Source: Bacteroidaceae bacterium (lineage in GTDB: Bacteria > Bacteroidota > Bacteroidia > Bacteroidales > Bacteroidaceae). From it: DNA of 44,810 nucleotides. The notes under the pieces are model-generated. The model ran no database searches and was not told the origin of the DNA. It saw only the letters and a list, made by a program, of their open reading frames with translations. The translations under genes and the position numbers were made by a program. Shown in pieces: positions 1 to 8,422 of the stretch (its first letter is position 1; the number at the start of each line of letters is the position of its first letter). The stretch covers positions 1 to 44,810 of the forward strand of contig JAFNXL010000016.1 of the NCBI GenBank assembly GCA_017379075.1, read 5' to 3'.

Positions 1-1
1 A

Positions 2-406
2 ATGGTGTACATCTGCTTCCTTTTGTATTTCCCTCTCAACTATTCGCGCTGCGGCATCCTTTTCTGGGGATTCATCATAGGACTCCTGACAGACATTTTC
101 TCCAACACGCCCGGCGTTGGGGCGGCGTCCACCACACTGGCCGCCATGCTGCAGCCCGTTCTGCTGCGTGCCATGGCACCAAAAGACAGCACCGAGGACA
201 TGATGCCCAATTTCCAGACAATGGGATACGGCAACTATGCCCGCTTTTTCATCATACTCATTGTCATCCACCACCTGTTGGTCTTCCTGCTTGAGAGTTT
301 CTCTTATTTCGATTCCCTTTACCTTGTCCTGTCCTGCGCCAGCAGCATTGTGCTGACCACCAGCATTGTCTGGGCAATGGAACACCTGTTGAACCGCAAA
401 TCATAA
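2..406 (+). CDS. mreD: Rod shape-determining protein MreD, 5'-truncated by the window edge
   Basis: MreD is an integral membrane protein of the elongasome that works with MreB, MreC, PBP2 and RodA in lateral wall synthesis. The 134 visible residues are very hydrophobic, with about four membrane segments, and contain the family-like loop GLLTDIFSNTPGVGA near residues 27-41. Bacteroidetes MreD proteins are usually about 165 residues, so the true start is probably upstream of base 1 and the ATG at base 2 is internal. The gene ends 13 bases before the PBP2 gene, in the standard mreBCD-mrdA-rodA order. Family assignment rests on this context and on hydrophobicity plus the short motif. Confidence 0.85.
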   Translation: MVYICFLLYFPLNYSRCGILFWGFIIGLLTDIFSNTPGVGAASTTLAAMLQPVLLRAMAPKDSTEDMMPNFQTMGYGNYARFFIILIVIHHLLVFLLESFSYFDSLYLVLSCASSIVLTTSIVWAMEHLLNRKS

Positions 407-419
407 GCATTGAGGCATA

Positions 420-2291
420 ATGTCCAATCAAGAGTATCAGCTAGAAAAGCGTAAGTATGTATTGGGAGGAATTGCGGTATGCATTGTCCTCACTTTCATT
501 GTGCGCTTGTTCTTCCTGCAGCTGATGAGCGAGGACTTCAAGCAGAATGCCGACTCCAACGCATTCCTAAAGCGTGTGCAATACCCTGCCCGAGGAGCCA
601 TCACCGACCGCAACGGTGACTTGTTGGTGTACAACCAGCCGGCCTATGACATTATGGTGGTGATGACGGAACAGAAGGGTGTGGACACCCTGGACCTGTG
701 CCGTTGTCTGGGCATCACCCCACAACAGTATGAAAAGCGTATGGAAGAAATCAAGAACCGACGCAGGAATCCCGGTTACAGCCCCTATACGCAACAGCTG
801 TTCATGAACCAGCTTTCGGTAAGCGAAATCAGCTCGTTCCAGGAAAAAATGTTCCTTTTCCCCGGTTTCTACATCCAGAAACGCAGCATCCGCCAGTACC
901 AATATCCCTACGCGGCACACGTCCTGGGCGACGTAGGCGAAGCCGATCCAGACGACATTGAGGCCGACAGATATTACCAAAGAGGCGACTACATTGGCAA
1001 ACAAGGCGTGGAACGAAGCTACGAAGAGGCACTGCGAGGCATCAAGGGTTCGGAAATCCTGCTGCGCGATGCCAGAGGAAGAATCAAGGGCAGATACCAG
1101 AACGGAAAGTTTGACCAGGCTCCCATACCCGGACGCAACCTCACGCTGAGCATCGACATCAAACTGCAGGCGCTTGGCGAAAGGCTGATGACGGGAAAGC
1201 GCGGAAGCATTGTGGCCATTGAGCCAAGCACGGGAGAGATTCTGTGCATGGTTTCCAGTCCCACCTATGACCCCCGAATGACCGTAGGCCGCCAGCGCGG
1301 AAAAAACCACCTGCTGCTGAGCCGCGACCCCAACAAGCCTCTGCTGAACAGAAGCATCATGGGACAATACCCGCCCGGTTCCACCTTCAAGACCAGCCAG
1401 GCGCTCACCTTCCTGCAAGAGGGAATCATCACCCCCTCCACGCCATATCCCTGCACCCTCGGATTCCACTTCCGCGGACTTACCGTAGGCTGCCACGCCC
1501 ACGGAGCGCCTATCCCCGTTGTGCCCGCCATCGGAACTTCGTGCAACAGCTTCTTCTGCTGGGGACTCTATTACATGTTCGGGAACCGCAAGAAATACCC
1601 CACCGTGCAGGATGCCATGACCCGCTGGAAAGACTATATGGTAAGCATGGGCTTCGGATACAAACTGGGTGTGGACCTTCCCGGCGAGAAACGCGGACTC
1701 ATCCCCAACGCTCCCTTCTATGACAAGGCCTACCGCGGTTCCTGGAACGGACTCACCGTCATCAGTATCTCCATCGGACAGGGCGAGGTGAACCTTACGC
1801 CCCTGCAGATTGCCAACCTGGGCGCCACCATCGCCAACCGCGGCTACTACATCACGCCTCACATCGTGAAGGAAATCCAAGGCGAGGAAATAGACACCGC
1901 CTTCACCCGCAAGCACTGGACCATGGCAGAGCCGAAGCATTACGAGACCGTGGTACAAGGCATGCGAAAGGCCGTGGTGGACGGCACCTGTCGCGGAGCC
2001 AACACCACCATGTATGAGGTGTGCGGAAAGACCGGCACGGCACAAAACCCCCACGGCAAGGACCACAGCGCCTTCATGGGATTCGCCCCCATGGAAAATC
2101 CCCAGATTGCCATCTGCGTGTACGTAGAGAACGGAGAGTGGGGAGCCACATACGGCGTGCCGCTGGGCGCGCTGATGATGGAGCAGTACATCAACGGCAA
2201 ACTGAGTCCGGCCAGCATGGAGAAAGCCGCACTCTTCGAGAACAGACACATCTACACCCCAACTTTCTACACCGCAAATGAAATCAAATAA
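420..2291 (+). CDS. mrdA: Penicillin-binding protein 2 (peptidoglycan transpeptidase)
   Basis: Class B PBP that cross-links peptidoglycan during cell elongation, acting in the periplasm with RodA. The 623-residue protein has one N-terminal membrane anchor (about residues 14-34), a PBP dimerisation domain including RGAITDRNGDLL near residues 58-70, and a transpeptidase domain. The three active-site motifs are visible: S321-T-F-K324 (SxxK, nucleophile Ser321), S374-C-N376 (SxN) and K537-T-G539 (KTG). It follows mreD by 13 bases and overlaps rodA by 14 bases, so the three are surely one operon. Length is normal for the family. Confidence 0.97.
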   Translation: MSNQEYQLEKRKYVLGGIAVCIVLTFIVRLFFLQLMSEDFKQNADSNAFLKRVQYPARGAITDRNGDLLVYNQPAYDIMVVMTEQKGVDTLDLCRCLGITPQQYEKRMEEIKNRRRNPGYSPYTQQLFMNQLSVSEISSFQEKMFLFPGFYIQKRSIRQYQYPYAAHVLGDVGEADPDDIEADRYYQRGDYIGKQGVERSYEEALRGIKGSEILLRDARGRIKGRYQNGKFDQAPIPGRNLTLSIDIKLQALGERLMTGKRGSIVAIEPSTGEILCMVSSPTYDPRMTVGRQRGKNHLLLSRDPNKPLLNRSIMGQYPPGSTFKTSQALTFLQEGIITPSTPYPCTLGFHFRGLTVGCHAHGAPIPVVPAIGTSCNSFFCWGLYYMFGNRKKYPTVQDAMTRWKDYMVSMGFGYKLGVDLPGEKRGLIPNAPFYDKAYRGSWNGLTVISISIGQGEVNLTPLQIANLGATIANRGYYITPHIVKEIQGEEIDTAFTRKHWTMAEPKHYETVVQGMRKAVVDGTCRGANTTMYEVCGKTGTAQNPHGKDHSAFMGFAPMENPQIAICVYVENGEWGATYGVPLGALMMEQYINGKLSPASMEKAALFENRHIYTPTFYTANEIK

Positions 2292-3750
2292 AACGCCCGG
2301 AGTTTTGCAGTCGCTGGACTGGTTCACCATCATCATCTACATTGCCCTGCTGGCCATGGGATGGATGAGCATCTGCGGTGCCAGCTACGATTTTGACCAG
2401 GCCGGAAACTTCTTCGACTTCAGCACACGCTCCGGCATGCAGATTGTCTGGATTGCCACCTCGCTGGTGTTGGGCGCCATCATCCTGTCCACGGACGACC
2501 GCTGGATTGAATCGCTTTCCTACATTATATATATAGGTTTCCTGGTGCTGCTCTTTGTCACGCCCATGCTGGCCAGGGACATCAAGGGTTCCATGTCATG
2601 GATCAAGATTGGGCCGTTCAGCATCCAGCCCGCCGAATTTGCCAAGTTCGGCACTGCCCTGTGCGTGGCCAAGCTGATGGGCACCTACGACTTCAACATG
2701 GGCAAGTGGAAGGACTTCCTGCTGTGCGCCCTGGTCATACTGGTGCCGATGGTGCTGATTATCATGCAGAAGGAGACCGGATCGGCACTGGTCTATCTGA
2801 GTTTCTTCCTCATGATGTACCGCCAGGGCATGCCCGGATGCCTGCTCTTTTCCGCTGTGGCAGCCGTGGCCTACTTTGTGGTGGGCGTGCGTTTTGCCGA
2901 CGAGCCGTTGTGGGGAATCCCCGTCATCAGCCTGGGCAAGAGCGTGGTGCTGTTCCTCATCCAGCTGTTTGTGTGCGGAATGCTCCACATCTACACGCCC
3001 CGCACCCCATCCATGTACAAGCTGGCAGGATACTGCACAGCGGCAACCCTGGCCACATTGATGCTCAGCAAGTTCATCTATCCGTTTGACATCACCTGGG
3101 TACAGCTTGCCATCAGCGTTTACACCATATTATATCTTCTGTACGTTTCGCTGCGCGAGAGGCTCCTGAACTACCTCTACATTGCGCTTTTTGCCATAGG
3201 TTCCATCGGGTTCTTCTATTCCAGCAACTATGTGCTGAACAACGTGTTGGAACCGCACCAGCAGACCCGCATCCGTGTGCTTCTGGGTCTGGAAGACGAC
3301 CCCAGAGGAGCCGGATACAACGTCATCCAGGCCAAGATTGCCATCGGTTCGGGCGGACTTCAGGGCAAGGGTTTCCTAAACGGCACGCAGACCAAACTGA
3401 AATATGTGCCCGAGCAAGACACCGACTTCATCTTCTGCACCGTGGGCGAGGAAGAGGGCTTCATTGGCTGCACAATTGTCCTGGCGCTGTTCCTGTGCCT
3501 CATTCTGCGCCTCATCCATCTGGCCGAGCGGCAACCCTATGTCTTCGGACGTGTGTACGGCTATTGCGTGATGAGCGTCTTCCTGTTCCACGTCTTCATC
3601 AATGTGGGCATGGTTCTGGGGCTCACTCCGGTAATCGGCATTCCCCTGCCCTTCTTCAGCTATGGCGGCTCCTCGTTGTGGGGCTTCACCATCCTGCTTT
3701 TCATCATGCTGCGCATTGACATCGGCCGCAACAGATTGAAAAGAAAATAA
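2278..3750 (+). CDS. rodA: RodA, SEDS-family peptidoglycan glycosyltransferase
   Basis: SEDS polymerase that extends glycan strands from lipid II and partners with PBP2. The 490-residue protein is polytopic. Recognisable family stretches are GSMSWIKIGPFSIQPAEFAK (about residues 104-123), the ETGSAL motif after the next helix, and the C-terminal GIPLPFFSYGGSSL motif near residue 455. The protein is longer than the roughly 370 residues of proteobacterial RodA, as in other Bacteroidetes, because of extra helices in the middle. Its start codon lies inside the end of mrdA (14-base overlap), implying translational coupling. Confidence 0.96.
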   Translation: MKSNKTPGVLQSLDWFTIIIYIALLAMGWMSICGASYDFDQAGNFFDFSTRSGMQIVWIATSLVLGAIILSTDDRWIESLSYIIYIGFLVLLFVTPMLARDIKGSMSWIKIGPFSIQPAEFAKFGTALCVAKLMGTYDFNMGKWKDFLLCALVILVPMVLIIMQKETGSALVYLSFFLMMYRQGMPGCLLFSAVAAVAYFVVGVRFADEPLWGIPVISLGKSVVLFLIQLFVCGMLHIYTPRTPSMYKLAGYCTAATLATLMLSKFIYPFDITWVQLAISVYTILYLLYVSLRERLLNYLYIALFAIGSIGFFYSSNYVLNNVLEPHQQTRIRVLLGLEDDPRGAGYNVIQAKIAIGSGGLQGKGFLNGTQTKLKYVPEQDTDFIFCTVGEEEGFIGCTIVLALFLCLILRLIHLAERQPYVFGRVYGYCVMSVFLFHVFINVGMVLGLTPVIGIPLPFFSYGGSSLWGFTILLFIMLRIDIGRNRLKRK

Positions 3751-4101
3751 GGCACAACACCCATCTGACAGCCAAAAAAGAGCAAAAAGCACGTTCCGAA
3801 GGTCCGCTCCCGACTCGGGAGAGCCTTCCTGAGCGTAAAAAATGCATTCCCAATGCGGGAAGCCATTTTTTGGGCATAAAAAATGAGTTCCCAACCCGGG
3901 AAACCATTTTCTGGGTGCAAAAAATGCGTTCCCGACCCGGGAGAGCATTTCCAGAGCCTCTGGAGGCCGTCCCGACTCGGGAGGACATCTGCCAAGAAGC
4001 GGAAACATAAAAAACGTTAAATGGAAGAAAGGGAAACAATATACTCCCCGTCCCCGCCGTTTTAGGAAATAGAACACTCAGATAAAAAACTTGGACAGAA
4101 C
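3751..4101. other. Noncoding interval between rodA and a membrane protein gene
   Basis: This 351-base gap has no convincing gene. Most of it is the palindromic tandem array described separately (3807-3985). Three long minus-strand open frames cross it only because the repeat lacks stop codons. The 40-41-base period shifts frame in every unit, so they are not taken as coding. No clear rodA terminator was seen other than the palindromes themselves, which could act as stem-loops in RNA. Confidence 0.7.
3807..3985. repeat. Five-unit tandem array of GC palindromes, 40-41-base period
   Basis: Five units begin with TCCC at 3808, 3848, 3889, 3930 and 3970 (spacing 40, 41, 41, 40). Each carries a short hyphenated palindrome. 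Unit 1 is CTCCCGACTCGGGAG, with perfect 7-base arms around one base; unit 2 is TTCCCAATGCGGGAA; unit 3 TTCCCAACCCGGGAA; unit 4 TCCCGACCCGGGA; unit 5 TCCCGACTCGGGA. Spacers in the inner units share a CATTTT...CAAAAAATG-like pattern. The loop bases differ while both arms are kept, which suggests selection for structure or a two-fold protein site. It is not CRISPR: the units are too short and there are no variable spacers. Confidence 0.85.
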
Positions 4102-4884
4102 ATGAATTGGAGTCAGATTGAAAGTAAGATGAAACGGTTGTGGGGATATATCAAAAAGCTATTGAACGTCTTGTACAAAGCAGGGTACGGCATCTCTTAT
4201 GCCTGGTTCCTGTTCCCCGTAGTCTTCTGGTTCAGCTATGTCAAGACATGGCAGTACATGAACTCCGACCCTCACACCACAGACCTCTATCTGGGCATCA
4301 ACCTGCTGGCCGGACTGCTGCATGTCATTGCCACCCTGTTCCTGCTGCACAGACGCCGGGCGGTACAGTTCAGCATATCCGCCATCATGTGGTTCATCTC
4401 ATTGCTTCCCTTTTATGTTCTTTCAATTTGCCTGCAATCCGCACCCACCGGTTATGCCGCAGAGCATCCCATCCCCAAAGGCTTGGCCTGCCACACGCCG
4501 ATGGCGGAGCACGCAGACATGGAAAAGGCCGTAAACCCGGAAGACTCCACTACCTATCTGCAAATACGGAAAGGCATACAAGGCGGCATCTACGAATACT
4601 CGTTCTTCTATCCTCAGCTGCCCGAGGGCACAATCTGGCTGCAATGTTACGAAGCGGGAAAGAACACGCCGCTTTCTGCATGGAAAATAAAAAAGAAGAC
4701 AAGCCAGAAGACAAAAGTCACCGACAGCTTCTCCTGTCTGGTCCGGAACAAAGAGTTCATCATATACGAAGGTGACTGGAGCGAATACTATGCCGCCAGA
4801 ATAGAAGTGTGGTTCAAGGACAAAAAAGGAAACAAGAGAAAACTTCTGGAGAAATTCTACACCGTAGAGGGCTGGAGCCGATGA
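4102..4884 (+). CDS. Membrane protein of unknown function
   Basis: A 260-residue protein I cannot assign to a family. The N-terminal half has about three hydrophobic segments (roughly residues 30-48, 62-80 and 86-106) separated by the basic loop HRRRA. The C-terminal half (about 115-260) is soluble and charged, with a lysine-rich stretch KIKKKTSQKTK near residue 200, and reads like a small beta-rich extracytoplasmic domain. It stands alone after the palindromic array and 63 bases before a lipoprotein gene, so the two may be co-transcribed. Coding is supported by length, codon use like the neighbours, and an alternative frame that is clearly a shadow. Confidence 0.75.
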   Translation: MNWSQIESKMKRLWGYIKKLLNVLYKAGYGISYAWFLFPVVFWFSYVKTWQYMNSDPHTTDLYLGINLLAGLLHVIATLFLLHRRRAVQFSISAIMWFISLLPFYVLSICLQSAPTGYAAEHPIPKGLACHTPMAEHADMEKAVNPEDSTTYLQIRKGIQGGIYEYSFFYPQLPEGTIWLQCYEAGKNTPLSAWKIKKKTSQKTKVTDSFSCLVRNKEFIIYEGDWSEYYAARIEVWFKDKKGNKRKLLEKFYTVEGWSR

Positions 4885-4947
4885 AAGGAACGGCTTTCCG
4901 GATGAAGACAAATAATAATTTACCTAAACATTCAAACTCACATTTTT

Positions 4948-5463
4948 ATGAAACATTTGAGTCAAATCTTTATCGTTGTGCTGCTTTTGCTCAGCGCATG
5001 CACGGAAAACAAAACCACACAAACGGACACGAAGCAGATAGACGCGCTTCTGGCCGAAGTACAAAAAACGCTGGCGACAGATGCTGGCAATGACAAAGCC
5101 ATCGCATTGTTGGAAAAGGGGATGAAGGATTATCCTGAATCGCACATGATTCCCTCGGTTTTAGGTTTCATAAAACTGGATGAAGGAGATTCGGCCTCTG
5201 CCCGCATTTTCTTCCAGAAAGCGCTTGAGGTGTGTGAAAAGCAGTTGGCCAAAGCCCCAACCGCTTACGACTCGGTACAAAAAGCCTGTTACCTGATGAT
5301 GATGGACGAGGATGAGAAAGCAAAAGCGGCATTCCAGGAAATTCCAAGTTTCAAACAGGCATTTGAAGACGAGGAATATGATGAGATCAAGAAAGAAATA
5401 GGAAACACCGTAGAATCCTGGCGAAACGCATATCGCACCCATAAGGAAATCTTCGGAAAGTAA
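4948..5463 (+). CDS. Small TPR-like lipoprotein
   Basis: A 171-residue predicted lipoprotein. The N-terminus has a short charged region, a run VVLLLLSA and lipobox cysteine Cys18 (LLSAC), so it should be lipid-anchored after cleavage. The mature part is helical and acidic. ALLEKGMKDYPESHMIPSVLGFIKLDEGDSASARIFFQKAL-type helices (about residues 50-95) resemble tetratricopeptide units, though a strict TPR consensus is weak. Function is unknown; TPR lipoproteins usually act as scaffolds. It ends 5 bases before the converging gldH gene. Confidence 0.8.
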   Translation: MKHLSQIFIVVLLLLSACTENKTTQTDTKQIDALLAEVQKTLATDAGNDKAIALLEKGMKDYPESHMIPSVLGFIKLDEGDSASARIFFQKALEVCEKQLAKAPTAYDSVQKACYLMMMDEDEKAKAAFQEIPSFKQAFEDEEYDEIKKEIGNTVESWRNAYRTHKEIFGK

Positions 5464-5468
5464 TCACA

Positions 5469-5951
5469 TCAAAGTCCTTTTACGGTTCCACTGAGACGGA
5501 CGCCCACTTCCTTTACGCTGGGCACCGTCTCTTTTTTCATCAGGTGGTACAGGAGAAGGGTGTTTGCCGAGCCGGCAGGAAGGGGAATGGCCATAAAAGG
5601 TTGCTCATACTGAAGACTGGTTACGCCACGGCCAGAAAACCGGCCGGCGCTGTCGCACAATTCATAGCACAAAGTATCGGTAAAGGTGGTGCCGACGCTG
5701 TCGTTCCGCACTTCCAACGCCATCCAAAGCCTTTGGTATGGGAAAGAATGCGTGATGCGCAACCCCACAAAGGCATCAAAAACAGTATCGGCCGACAAAG
5801 GCGGAAGGGCGAACATCAGTGTGTCCGTTCTTGCCCATCCGTCTTTGCCGGTAGACTGGTAGCGGTGGAACCAAATATCGCCACCGCACGCAATCAAGCC
5901 GAGGCAAAGCGCCAGCGCACTAAGCCTGACCTGTTTCCTGTGGTTTGTCAT
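5469..5951 (-). CDS. gldH: GldH-type gliding-motility lipoprotein
   Basis: GldH is a lipoprotein first defined by its need for gliding in Flavobacterium, and it is also present in many non-gliding Bacteroidetes. I place the start at 5951, giving 160 residues beginning MTNHRKQ, because this puts a signal peptide and lipobox cysteine Cys22 (LIAC) at the N-terminus. A longer frame upstream to 6167 lies antisense-like in ricT and is basic, low-complexity sequence. The mature part has GldH-like features (DIWFHRYQS near residue 25, DAFVGLRITHSFPYQRLW). The gene overlaps the end of ricT by 32 bases, and this ricT-gldH pairing is common in the phylum. Its molecular role is not settled. Confidence 0.88.
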   Translation of the reverse strand: MTNHRKQVRLSALALCLGLIACGGDIWFHRYQSTGKDGWARTDTLMFALPPLSADTVFDAFVGLRITHSFPYQRLWMALEVRNDSVGTTFTDTLCYELCDSAGRFSGRGVTSLQYEQPFMAIPLPAGSANTLLLYHLMKKETVPSVKEVGVRLSGTVKGL

Positions 5952-7218
5952 TCTGGGAAGTGTTGTCCTTGCGTTCGCGGCGGGGCTTGCGGTCCCCATC
6001 TTTCCTGTTGCCGTTTCTCTGACCCTTTTGACGGCGGGGCTGTGCGGTGTTGGGGTGTTCTTCTGCCGAAGGTGTTTCTTTTTCGTTCTGTGCGGAATCG
6101 GCGGAAGGTGCAGCCTGGCGGTTCTCGCCTTTGGACTTGTTCTTCTTCTTTTTCTTTTTCTTGTCAAAGCGGTTCATGTCATCCTGGGTGGCCAAGTCTA
6201 CGACTCCGCTTTCCTGTACAACACCTTCTGCCTGCAATGAAGCGGGTTTCTCGCCCTCCTTGTTCATGGCGATAATAGCCATGGCTCGCTCGGCGGTGAT
6301 GGTGGTAAGGTTTGCCGCCAGACGACGGTCTGATGAATAGGTGACCATTCCACTCAGAATATCGGCCTTGAAGAGATAGAATTCCGCGTCCTGGGTTTGG
6401 AGAACCATCTCGCGGCTGGGCAGTTTGCGGCCTGCCTCTACGTACTGATCCACCTCGTAGTTCATACAACATTTCAGTTTTGCACATTGTCCAGCCAGTT
6501 TCTGGGGATTCAGACTGAGATCCTGGAAACGTGCGGCACCCGTATTCACACTGACGAAAGACTTCATCCAGGAGGCGCAGCAAAGCTCGCGGCCGCAAGG
6601 GCCGAAACCGCCGATGCGACCGGCTTCCTGGCGTGCGCCAATCTGTTTCATTTCAATGCGCACACGGAATGCCTCGGCAAGCACCTTGATAAGTTGGCGG
6701 TAATCCACTCGTCCGTCGGCGATATAATAGAAAATGGCTTTGTTGCCGTCGCCCTGGTATTCCACGTCGCCAATCTTCATCTCCAGCCCCAAATCTTTGG
6801 CAATCTGGCGGCTGCGTATCATGGTGTCGTGTTCCCTTTCCTTTGCCTCGGCATATTTTTCCATATCCACCGGTTTGGCTTTTCGGTAAATGTTGCGCAC
6901 CTCGTCCATACTCTTCAGGTTTGCCTTCTTCATTTGCAGCAAAGCCAGTTTTCCGGTCAGCGTTACCGTTCCGATGTCGTGTCCGGGGTTGGCCTCCACC
7001 GCCACAATGTCTCCCTTGTCCAAAGAAAGGTTGTTGATGTTATGGTAATAACCCTTTCGGGTGTTCTTGAACTGCACTTCCACAATGTCCGTGAGTTGGT
7101 CGTTGTTGGGGATGTCGGCCAAATAGTCGTATGTGTTCAGTTGGCAATAATGCCCTATGTTGCAACCCTTACGGGAAAGACCGCGGCCGCGGCATCCGTC
7201 AATATATTCCAAATCCAT
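5920..7218 (-). CDS. ricT: PSP1-domain protein, RicT/YaaT-like
   Basis: RicT-type proteins carry the PSP1 C-terminal domain and in Bacillus form an Fe-S complex affecting RNA processing. This 432-residue version has an N-terminal cysteine cluster (GCxGRGLSRKGC...HYC, residues 6-26), a PSP1 core with the signature GPCGRELCC about residue 223, and CAKLKCC about residue 260. These are plausible metal ligands. The last roughly 90 residues are a basic, low-complexity tail rich in Lys, Arg, Glu and Gln, starting at a run of eight lysines, and may bind RNA. I chose ATG 7218 over the TTG at 7260 because homologous N-termini begin just before the first cysteine. It lies between holB and gldH. Confidence 0.9.
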   Translation of the reverse strand: MDLEYIDGCRGRGLSRKGCNIGHYCQLNTYDYLADIPNNDQLTDIVEVQFKNTRKGYYHNINNLSLDKGDIVAVEANPGHDIGTVTLTGKLALLQMKKANLKSMDEVRNIYRKAKPVDMEKYAEAKEREHDTMIRSRQIAKDLGLEMKIGDVEYQGDGNKAIFYYIADGRVDYRQLIKVLAEAFRVRIEMKQIGARQEAGRIGGFGPCGRELCCASWMKSFVSVNTGAARFQDLSLNPQKLAGQCAKLKCCMNYEVDQYVEAGRKLPSREMVLQTQDAEFYLFKADILSGMVTYSSDRRLAANLTTITAERAMAIIAMNKEGEKPASLQAEGVVQESGVVDLATQDDMNRFDKKKKKKKNKSKGENRQAAPSADSAQNEKETPSAEEHPNTAQPRRQKGQRNGNRKDGDRKPRRERKDNTSQNDKPQETGQA

Positions 7219-7275
7219 GATGTTGTATTCTTGTTTCTTTCTGATTATATTCGTTATCAATAATTATACTTATCT

Positions 7276-8400
7276 CTATTGTTTCAACTGCACCGCCATC
7301 TTCAACGCCAGGTCAAAGAAAACCATTCGTGCATTTACGTTCTGCCCGATGTCGCGCTGGGCGTCTGAAAGTTCTTCCATAATGGTGATGACATTCCGCT
7401 CATTGATGAAGCGTGCGAAGTTGGTGCTGAAACGGCTTTCCTCAAATGTCTGATAGTTCAGTTGCGGCTGGCGGAAATTGTAAATGAAATTCTCCCTGAG
7501 CATGCGCTGGAAGAAGTCCAACATTCGTTTCTGGCGCTCGCGTCCCTGCTCCGCCGCCGAATCTGCCCATTTGCGCATCTCACGGATGTCGCGCAAATAA
7601 CACTTACGCATCAGATGTACAAAAAGGTCGAAGAACTGACGCTCTTCATCCTCGCTTGCCAACATCTTCAGTGCCTTGACGTAATTGCCCTGCGCAACGC
7701 GGGCATACATTTCCGCCTCGGACTGTCCCACGCCGTGTCTCTGCATCAGCGCCTGTGCCATTTCCTGTGCGCCCAACGCCGGAACGTGAACACATTGCAC
7801 ACGACTCTGGATGGTGCCCAACACGTTCTCGGCATCCTCCGTCACCAAGAGGAAATGTGTTCCCAAAGGAGGTTCCTCTATCAGCTTCAGCAATTTGTTC
7901 GCCATCTCCACAAGCATTCTTTCCGGAAGCCAAAGAATGACCACCTTCTTTCCGCCCTGATTGGACTTCAGCGCCAGTTTGCGCTGCAAGGCATCGCTCT
8001 CGTAGACGTAATGTACAATCTGCTGATTCTCTGCCTTTATATCACTGAGCCACGTCTCTATGTCGAAATAGGGATCGGTGCACAACTGCTCACGCCACGG
8101 AGCGATGAAATCGTCCGAAACGGGGCGGTCCGTACTCTTACGCTTGTAAACGGGAAAAGAAAAATGGAGGTCGGGGTGAGTCCAGTTGTCCAGCATGCGG
8201 CATCCGTTGCAGTAGTGGCAGGCCTCGTCCGCTCCAGGATATTCGCACAAGAGATAACGCGCGAAGGCCAACGCCAAAGGCAACTTTCCTGCGCCCTGCG
8301 GTCCGCAAAACATCAGTGCATGGGGTAAACGTCCTGAATGCACCATTTCCAAGAGGTGGTGCTTGACTCTTTCCTGTCCTATTACGTCGGCAAATCTCAT
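7276..8400 (-). CDS. holB: DNA polymerase III subunit delta' (clamp loader)
   Basis: AAA+ clamp-loader subunit that helps place the sliding clamp on DNA. In the 374-residue protein a Walker-A-like loop GPQGAGK spans residues 33-39. A zinc module has four cysteines, C52, C61, C64 and C67 (pattern C-x8-C-x2-C-x2-C). The LIEEPP stretch and the sensor/arginine-finger region IQSRVQ are present, with SRV instead of the canonical SRC. An insertion of about 50 residues between the zinc module and the Walker B region (HPDLHFSFPVYKRK...) is usual for Bacteroidetes delta'. The gene sits 22 bases after metF and 57 before ricT on the same strand. Confidence 0.93.
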   Translation of the reverse strand: MRFADVIGQERVKHHLLEMVHSGRLPHALMFCGPQGAGKLPLALAFARYLLCEYPGADEACHYCNGCRMLDNWTHPDLHFSFPVYKRKSTDRPVSDDFIAPWREQLCTDPYFDIETWLSDIKAENQQIVHYVYESDALQRKLALKSNQGGKKVVILWLPERMLVEMANKLLKLIEEPPLGTHFLLVTEDAENVLGTIQSRVQCVHVPALGAQEMAQALMQRHGVGQSEAEMYARVAQGNYVKALKMLASEDEERQFFDLFVHLMRKCYLRDIREMRKWADSAAEQGRERQKRMLDFFQRMLRENFIYNFRQPQLNYQTFEESRFSTNFARFINERNVITIMEELSDAQRDIGQNVNARMVFFDLALKMAVQLKQ

Positions 8401-8422
8401 TCTGTCCTATCCTCCTTTTTCG

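Noticed and set aside
567-2336. 589-codon minus-strand open frame opposite mrdA
   Set aside because: Shadow of a confidently identified PBP2 gene with all active-site motifs; composition is histidine- and valine-rich with no family resemblance.
3376-4077. Long minus-strand open frames across the rodA end and the palindromic array
   Set aside because: Antisense to rodA and carried by stop-free repeats. The 40-41-base period changes frame at each unit, so peptide repeats are by-products.
5952-6167. Extended N-terminus for the GldH protein
   Set aside because: The extra 72 residues are a basic low-complexity shadow of ricT and would bury the lipoprotein signal.
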